The notes beneath the pieces are model-generated. The model ran no database searches and was not told where the DNA came from. It saw only the letters and a list, made by a program, of their open reading frames with translations. Below, piece by piece: positions 59,407 through 64,000 of a DNA stretch of 64,000 nt; position 1 is the first letter of the stretch, and every line of letters starts with the position of its first letter. The DNA is from CAWBFD01 sp963788115. GTDB lineage: Bacteria; Actinomycetota; Thermoleophilia; Solirubrobacterales; 70-9. The stretch spans positions 124,001 to 188,000 of the forward strand of contig CAWBFD010000003.1 in the NCBI GenBank assembly GCA_963788115.1, read 5' to 3'. The position numbers and the translations under genes are program-made.

Positions 59407-60324
59407 CTACCTGTGCCAGTCGACGGGACCGGCCCGCAGCACATGCGCGCCGAGGGGCCGCCCCAGAATGTCCTGGACCGCCCGCGATGCCGCGATCAGC
59501 GGGGGAAGGTCGATCCCGGTCTCGATCCCCATCTCCTCGAGCATCGAGACGAGATCCTCGGTCGAGATGTTCCCGGTCGAGCCCGGTGGAACCGGACACC
59601 CGCCGAGCTCGCCGAACGCCGACTCGAACGACTCCACACCCTGCTCGAGGGCGGCGAGTACGTTGGCGAGGCCCTGGCCACGGGTGTTATGGAAGTGGGC
59701 GGTCAGCTCAACGCCCGGCAGCCGTTCGCGGGCTAGGCCGAAGAAGTCGCCCACCTGGCGCGGGTTCGCCATCCCGGTCGTGTCGCCGAAGGCGACCTCG
59801 TCGCAGCCGGCCTCGGCCAGGCGGTCAGCAACCTCGAACACCCGCCCGGGTGGGACATCTCCCTCGTATGGACACCCGAATGAGACCGAGATCACGCCCT
59901 CGCACCGCAACCCCTCGGCGCGAGCGGTCGCGAGCGTGCGCTCGAGCCCCTCGAGCGATTCGGCGATCGAGCGGTTGACGTTCTCGCGGTTGTGGGTCTC
60001 CGAGGCCGAGAGAAAGACGCTCACCTCGTCGAAGCGGTCGCGATGGGCGAGCGCCCGATCGAGGCCCCGCTCGTTCGGGATCAGCACGGAGTAGGCAACC
60101 CCCTCCCGGTGCTCGACCGCCGCGAGCACCTGCTCGGCGTCGGCGAGCTGAGGGATCACGTCCGGGCGCACGAACGAGGTCACCTCCAGCCTGCGCACGC
60201 CGGAGTCCACAAGCATGCCGATCAGCCGGACCTTGTCGGCGGTGGGAATCACCTCCGGCTCGTTCTGGAACCCGTCGCGCGGGCCGACCTCGCGGATGCG
60301 GACGCGCTGGGGCAGCTCGGTCAC
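59407..60324 (-). CDS. Hydroxymethylglutaryl-CoA lyase
   Basis: 305 residues from ATG 60324. The DRE-TIM signature is 'VRIREVGPRDGFQNEPEVIP'; further motifs are 'EVTSFVRPDVIPQLADAEQV', 'VSVFLSASETHNRENVNRSI', 'ISVSFGCPYEGDVPPGRVFE' and 'AHFHNTRGQGLANVLAALEQ' (metal His). 'FGELGGCPVPPGSTGNISTE' carries the catalytic Cys loop. Splits HMG-CoA to acetyl-CoA and acetoacetate, the last step of leucine breakdown. Confidence 0.92.
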   Translation of the reverse strand: MTELPQRVRIREVGPRDGFQNEPEVIPTADKVRLIGMLVDSGVRRLEVTSFVRPDVIPQLADAEQVLAAVEHREGVAYSVLIPNERGLDRALAHRDRFDEVSVFLSASETHNRENVNRSIAESLEGLERTLATARAEGLRCEGVISVSFGCPYEGDVPPGRVFEVADRLAEAGCDEVAFGDTTGMANPRQVGDFFGLARERLPGVELTAHFHNTRGQGLANVLAALEQGVESFESAFGELGGCPVPPGSTGNISTEDLVSMLEEMGIETGIDLPPLIAASRAVQDILGRPLGAHVLRAGPVDWHR

Positions 60325-60334
60325 CCCTTTGAGG

Positions 60335-60712
60335 TTATTGGCGGCTCAGCTGCCCCACGTCGATCACCCGACGCTCGTGAGTGCCGACACCGATCACCCG
60401 ATCGCCCTCGCGCACCTCGACCTCGAACCGCAGCTTTCGCCCGTCGACCACCTCGCGTAGACGCGAGGTCACCGTGCAGCGAGCGCCCTCGAGCGCAGCG
60501 GAAACGTGCTTGATGCAGACCTCGAAGCCGACCGTCGCGTTTCCATCCGGGAGCTGCTCGAGCGCGAGCACCGCTGAGGTGCGCTCCATCATCCCGATCA
60601 TCGCGGGGGTCGAGAGCACGCTGGAGCCGATCGAGCCACCGACGTCGGTCAGCAACCGGCCCTCGACGACGAACTCGTCGGTGCGCTCGATGCCGGGAGC
60701 CACGCCCGTCAC
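60335..60712 (-). CDS. Thioesterase-like (FlK-type) protein
   Basis: 125 residues from GTG 60712, overlapping the SDR stop (GTGA). 'VGGSIGSSVLSTPAMIGMME' (with 'VLSTPA') and 'GFEVCIKHVSAALEGARCTV' resemble the hot-dog fluoroacetyl-CoA-thioesterase-like family. It could hydrolyse or bind an acyl-CoA of the pathway. Coupled translation with SDR supports a common pathway. Confidence 0.75.
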   Translation of the reverse strand: MTGVAPGIERTDEFVVEGRLLTDVGGSIGSSVLSTPAMIGMMERTSAVLALEQLPDGNATVGFEVCIKHVSAALEGARCTVTSRLREVVDGRKLRFEVEVREGDRVIGVGTHERRVIDVGQLSRQ

Positions 60713-61443
60713 ACCATCCCCAATCCGCCCGAGACGCCGAGCGTCTCCCCGGTGACGTAGGACGCGTCGTCGGAGGCCAGGAAGGCGGCGACCGTGGCGA
60801 CCTCCTCCGGCTGCCCGAGGCGCCGCATCTGGGTCTGGCTCTTCATGGTCTCGATCACCCGTTCCCCGATCTCGCCGAGCTGCTTGGCCGCGCGCAGGAG
60901 CGGCGTGTCGATCGGGCCCGGGGCGATGGCGTTCGCGGTGATCCCGAAGCGAGCGTTCTCGCGTGCGATCGTCTTCGTGAACGCGATCACCCCGCCCTTC
61001 GCCGCCGAGTACACCGCCGATCCCTTGGAGCCGACGCGCCCAGCTTCGGAGGCGACGTTGACGATGCGGCCGTAGCCGGCGCGCTGCATCGCCGGCAGCG
61101 CCGCGTGGGTGCAGTTGAAGACGCCCTCCAGGTTGATCGCCAGCAGTCGCCGCCACCGGTCCGGGGTCATGTCGGTGAAGAACCCGAAGTCGTCGGTGCC
61201 GGCGTTGTTGACGAGGATCTCGAATGGCCCGGCCGAGTCGACCGCCGCCGTGGCCGCGCTGAGCTCGGCGACGTCGAGGGGGATCGCGACCGCGCCGATC
61301 TCGTCGGCAACCTGGCGCGCGCCCGTCTCATCGATGTCGCCGATCACGACCTGGGCTCCATCCGCGGCGAGCCTGCTGGCGATCGCCGCCCCGATCCCGC
61401 TGGCGCCCCCGGTGACAAGCGCGCGTCGCCCCTCGAACCTCAT
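60709..61443 (-). CDS. Short-chain dehydrogenase/reductase
   Basis: 244 residues from ATG 61443; a longer frame upstream is antisense to the ATP-grasp gene and is not coding. 'RALVTGGASGIGAAIASRLA' is the NAD(P) motif, 'EILVNNAGTD' follows, and the catalytic Ser-Tyr-Lys is in 'IVNVASEAGRVG' and 'VYSAAKGGV'. 'ANAIAPGPIDTPLLRAA' completes it. Asp after the third strand ('VVIGDIDE') suggests NAD(H). Likely acts on a 3-hydroxyacyl-type substrate, given the neighbours. Confidence 0.88.
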   Translation of the reverse strand: MRFEGRRALVTGGASGIGAAIASRLAADGAQVVIGDIDETGARQVADEIGAVAIPLDVAELSAATAAVDSAGPFEILVNNAGTDDFGFFTDMTPDRWRRLLAINLEGVFNCTHAALPAMQRAGYGRIVNVASEAGRVGSKGSAVYSAAKGGVIAFTKTIARENARFGITANAIAPGPIDTPLLRAAKQLGEIGERVIETMKSQTQMRRLGQPEEVATVAAFLASDDASYVTGETLGVSGGLGMV

Positions 61444-61503
61444 CGGGGGAGCAGCATATTCTGCGCCGGGGCGCCCGCGGCTGCTATCGCTCCCTGCGAT
61501 CCT

Positions 61504-63102
61504 ATGAGCCCAGACGGAGAGACCGTGACGATCTTGGATCGGCAATACCCGTTGCCGGAGCGCGCGTGCGACGAGCTGATCGCCGAGGACGGCGAGCCCC
61601 GCGAGCACGCACGGGCGCTGATGGACTCCCTCGCCGGGCTCGGCCAGGCTCGGCTTCGGGCCTCCTCCGAGCGCCGCGACGCGATCTTCCTCGAGCAGGG
61701 GATCACCTTTGACACCCTCGGCCCTGACGGTCAGACCCGCGACCGCCCGTTCCCGCTCGATCTGGTCCCCCGGATCATTCCCGGGGCCGAATGGGAGCAG
61801 ATCGAGGGCGGAGTGCGCCAGCGGGTGCTGGCGCTCAACCACTTCGTCGCCGATGTCTACGGGGAGGCTCAGATCGTCGCCGACGGGGTGATCCCGTGGG
61901 AGCTGGTCGTGACTCGGCCCGGCTTCCTGCGCGAGGCCCACGGCCTGCGCCCGCCGGCCGGCGTGTGGTGTCACGTCTCGGGCTGCGACCTCGTCCGCGA
62001 CGCGGACGGCAGCTGGAGGGCGCTCGAGGACAACGTTCGGGTGCCCTCGGGCGTCTCGTACGTGCTCGAGAACCGCGCTGCGATGAGCCGTCTGGTGCCT
62101 GAGCTCTTCTCCGACTACGCCGTCCGCCCCGTGGCGGACTATCCAGCGATCCTGCTCTCGGCGCTGCGGGCCGTGGCACCGGGTGGCGCCGGAGCCCCGA
62201 CGGTCGTGGTCTGGACCCCTGGGCCCGCGAACAGCGCGTACTTCGAGCACGCGTTCCTCGCACGCCAGATGGGGGTCGAGCTGGTCCAGGCCTCCGACCT
62301 CGTGGTCCGCGATGCCACCTGCTACCTGCGAACGACCACGGGCCTGGCTCGCGTCGATGCGATCTACCGCCGGGTCGATGACGTGTTCATCGACCCTCTC
62401 GAGCTGTGGCCGGACTCGCTGCTGGGGGTGCCGGGGCTGCTCCGGGCATTCCGCCAGGGGAACGTCGCGATCGCGAACGCCCCCGGGACCGGCGTCGTCG
62501 ACGACAAGGCCATCTACCACTACGTCCCGGAGATGATCCGCTACTACCTCGGGGAAAAGCCCCTGATCGCGAACGTCCCCACCTACCTTCTGAGAGACCC
62601 GGAGCAGCGCGAGTTCGCGCTCTCCCACCTCGATCAGCTGGTGCTGAAGCCGACCGGCGAGTCCGGGGGCAAGGGCGTGTTCATCGGGCCCACCGCTGCC
62701 GACGGTGAGATCGCGGAGCAGGCGAAGCTGGTGCGTGCGGATCCATCCAACTGGATCGCTCAGGACACCGTGTGGCTGTCGACCGTGCCGACGCTGACGA
62801 TCGACGGCTCGCTCGCGCCCCGCCATGTCGACCTGCGTCCCTTCGCCGTCTATGGGGACCGGATGCGGATCGTCCCCGGCGGGCTGACCCGGGTCGCCCT
62901 CCAGGAGGGCTCGATGATCGTGAACAGCTCGCGAGGAGGGGGGTCGAAGGACACCTGGGTCCTGGCGGACGAGGCACACCGGGCGAGTCGCTCCCGTCCG
63001 GTCCCCCTCGACCCACCGACCATGCCCGGGCTCCGCCAGGTCGGCTGGACCGAGCAGGAGCGCCAGCAACAGCAGGAGCAGCCCCCCCGAGGGCGCCGCT
63101 GA
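61504..63102 (+). CDS. Circularly permuted ATP-grasp protein (DUF404/DUF407)
   Basis: 532 residues from ATG 61504. Conserved: 'FPLDLVPRIIPGAEWEQIEG', 'HVSGCDLVRDADGSWRALED', 'NVRVPSGVSYVLENRAAMSR', 'IANAPGTGVVDDKAIYHYVP' and 'LDQLVLKPTGESGGKGVFIG'. These proteins pair with alpha-E domain proteins. The pair is thought to form peptide-like bonds, but substrates are unknown. Its stop overlaps the next start (TGATG). Confidence 0.9.
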   Translation: MSPDGETVTILDRQYPLPERACDELIAEDGEPREHARALMDSLAGLGQARLRASSERRDAIFLEQGITFDTLGPDGQTRDRPFPLDLVPRIIPGAEWEQIEGGVRQRVLALNHFVADVYGEAQIVADGVIPWELVVTRPGFLREAHGLRPPAGVWCHVSGCDLVRDADGSWRALEDNVRVPSGVSYVLENRAAMSRLVPELFSDYAVRPVADYPAILLSALRAVAPGGAGAPTVVVWTPGPANSAYFEHAFLARQMGVELVQASDLVVRDATCYLRTTTGLARVDAIYRRVDDVFIDPLELWPDSLLGVPGLLRAFRQGNVAIANAPGTGVVDDKAIYHYVPEMIRYYLGEKPLIANVPTYLLRDPEQREFALSHLDQLVLKPTGESGGKGVFIGPTAADGEIAEQAKLVRADPSNWIAQDTVWLSTVPTLTIDGSLAPRHVDLRPFAVYGDRMRIVPGGLTRVALQEGSMIVNSSRGGGSKDTWVLADEAHRASRSRPVPLDPPTMPGLRQVGWTEQERQQQQEQPPRGRR

Positions 63103-64000
63103 TGCTGGCCCGAATCGCGAACGACCTCTACTGGCTCGGTCGGCACATGGTGCGGGCCGAGCACATCGCCCGGATGCTCGACGCCCTGTTCCAAGCCGAG
63201 CTCGAGGAGTGGAGCGACGACCCGACCAGGGTGCCGATCTCGTGGCGCTCGGTCCCGATCCTGATGGGCGCCGGGACGGCGGGTGGCCACGGCAGCGACG
63301 GCGCTCGCGAGGAGGTGACCCGCCAGCTGACGAGCGATGAGCAGAGCCCGGTCTCGATCGCGTTCTGCGTGCGGACGGCACGTGAGGGCGCGCGAATCCT
63401 GCGGGACACGATCTCGACCGAGATGTGGGAGGCGCTGAACACGTTCTCGCTGGAGCTCGAGCGCCGCGACTTCAGCACCGAGCCGCGACTCGGACCGCAC
63501 TCCGTGTACGCCTACGTGAAGGAGCGTACGGCCCTGTTCTGGGGCCTGTCGCTGACAACGATGCAGCGCGACGAGGCCCACGCCTTCCTGATCGCCGGAG
63601 GTCGTGTGGAGGCCGCCGACATGGTCCTGAGGATGCTCCGGGTCGCGCTGCCGCCGATGCGCCCGGCTGACGACGCTGCCCGGGAGCTCCCTCGAAGGGA
63701 CGGCAACGCGCTGGCGCTGCTGCGAGCCGTCGGCGGCCTGCAGGCGTTCATGCGCTCCGCAACCTCACCGCCGAACGGCGAGCCGGTGGCGCACTTCCTC
63801 CTGTTCGAATCGGACTTCCCCGAGTCCGTCACCGCGTCCACGGAGGCTCTCAACCGAGCGCTGTCCCGGGCTGACGCGACCCCGCAGGGGTCACCGCCCG
63901 CGCTGCGCCTGAGAAGGCTGATCGCCGATCTCGAGTTGCGCCGTCACGCGGCCATCTCCTACGACGAGCTGCCCGCCACCTTCCGGGAGGTGCAGCAGGA
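63102..64000 (+). CDS. Alpha-E (DUF403) domain protein, 3' end outside window
   Basis: ATG 63102 overlaps the preceding TGA. The product starts MLARIANDLYWLGRHMVRAE with 'HIARMLDALFQAELEEWSDD', then 'SIAFCVRTAREGARILRDTI' and 'TEMWEALNTFSLELE', typical of the helical alpha-E domain that partners the ATP-grasp protein. About 299 residues are visible and the frame is open at the right edge. Confidence 0.88.
   Translation, partial: MLARIANDLYWLGRHMVRAEHIARMLDALFQAELEEWSDDPTRVPISWRSVPILMGAGTAGGHGSDGAREEVTRQLTSDEQSPVSIAFCVRTAREGARILRDTISTEMWEALNTFSLELERRDFSTEPRLGPHSVYAYVKERTALFWGLSLTTMQRDEAHAFLIAGGRVEAADMVLRMLRVALPPMRPADDAARELPRRDGNALALLRAVGGLQAFMRSATSPPNGEPVAHFLLFESDFPESVTASTEALNRALSRADATPQGSPPALRLRRLIADLELRRHAAISYDELPATFREVQQ

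Noticed and set aside
60709..63381. 890-residue minus-strand frame
   Set aside because: Only the last 244 codons are an SDR; the upstream part is antisense to the clear ATP-grasp gene and is Arg/Gly-rich shadow sequence.
1..64000. CRISPR array or rRNA operon
   Set aside because: No regularly spaced repeats with spacers and no rRNA-like conserved blocks were seen.

Overview
This 64 kb window is high-GC DNA with dense gene packing, GTG/TTG starts and several apparently leaderless genes (a TANNNT-like hexamer 6 to 9 bases before the start codon). It looks like an actinobacterium, most probably class Thermoleophilia (Solirubrobacterales-like). The taxonomic call is an inference. It rests on the surface-protein signature 'SYANVMATAAVFIALGGTAW', on several NTF2/SnoaL-like genes starting 'MSQENVE', and on a c-di-AMP riboswitch of the actinobacterial type.

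The window falls into two halves. Positions 1 to about 45.9 kb are accessory DNA. Positions 45.9 to 64 kb look like ordinary chromosome. The boundary is an intact tRNA-Pro(GGG) gene (45907-45980, minus). The 3' end of this tRNA recurs as a direct repeat at 6575-6595 and at 598-622. Just inside the 6575 copy lie a tyrosine recombinase, a small HTH (excisionase-like) gene and small phage-type genes. The 6575-45930 interval (39.3 kb) is therefore best read as an integrative element or genomic island downstream of tRNA-Pro. The 598-6576 interval may be a second, older neighbour. A 20-base sequence repeated just inside both ends supports paired attachment regions. Phage-type remnants (HNH nuclease, HK97-type capsid fragment) suggest that the element descends at least in part from a prophage.

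Region by region. 1-6.6 kb: secreted-repeat lipoprotein, broken phytase, lipoprotein, ZIP metal transporter behind a palindromic operator, and a divergent hydrolase/TetR pair with two operators. 6.7-12 kb: integration genes, an overlapping pair of ART-like and nucleotidyltransferase-like genes, and a fused secreted protein. 12-28 kb: phosphate transporter with DUF47 partner, two FAD oxidoreductases, CBS protein, WS/DGAT acyltransferase, multicopper oxidase, broken MgtE, ZIP transporter, a GT4 glycosyltransferase and SRPBCC proteins. 28-45.6 kb: conserved hypotheticals, SnoaL-like tandem copies, two STAS proteins, secreted copper/cupin/beta-helix/FGE-like proteins, and many gene fragments. 46-49.2 kb: a tRNA cluster (Pro, Gly, Trp, Leu, Leu) interleaved with two CAP-domain proteins and an SRAP protein. 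49-64 kb: M28 peptidase, acetoacetyl-CoA synthetase, a c-di-AMP riboswitch before a 42-residue membrane protein, a methyltransferase/MTA-SAH deaminase/MTA phosphorylase set, a biotin-dependent carboxylase subunit, two DivIVA-like proteins, HMG-CoA lyase, SDR, thioesterase-like protein, and an ATP-grasp/alpha-E pair cut by the window edge.

The accessory half carries about ten genes with apparent single-base frameshifts or internal deletions, while I found none in the chromosomal half. This points to real decay of the island rather than uniform sequencing error. The findings I rate highest are the riboswitch-controlled microprotein, the tRNA-Pro island with its repeated ends, the nucleotidyltransferase/ART-like pair beside the recombinase, and the secreted protein built by fusion inside a duplicated signal-peptide sequence.
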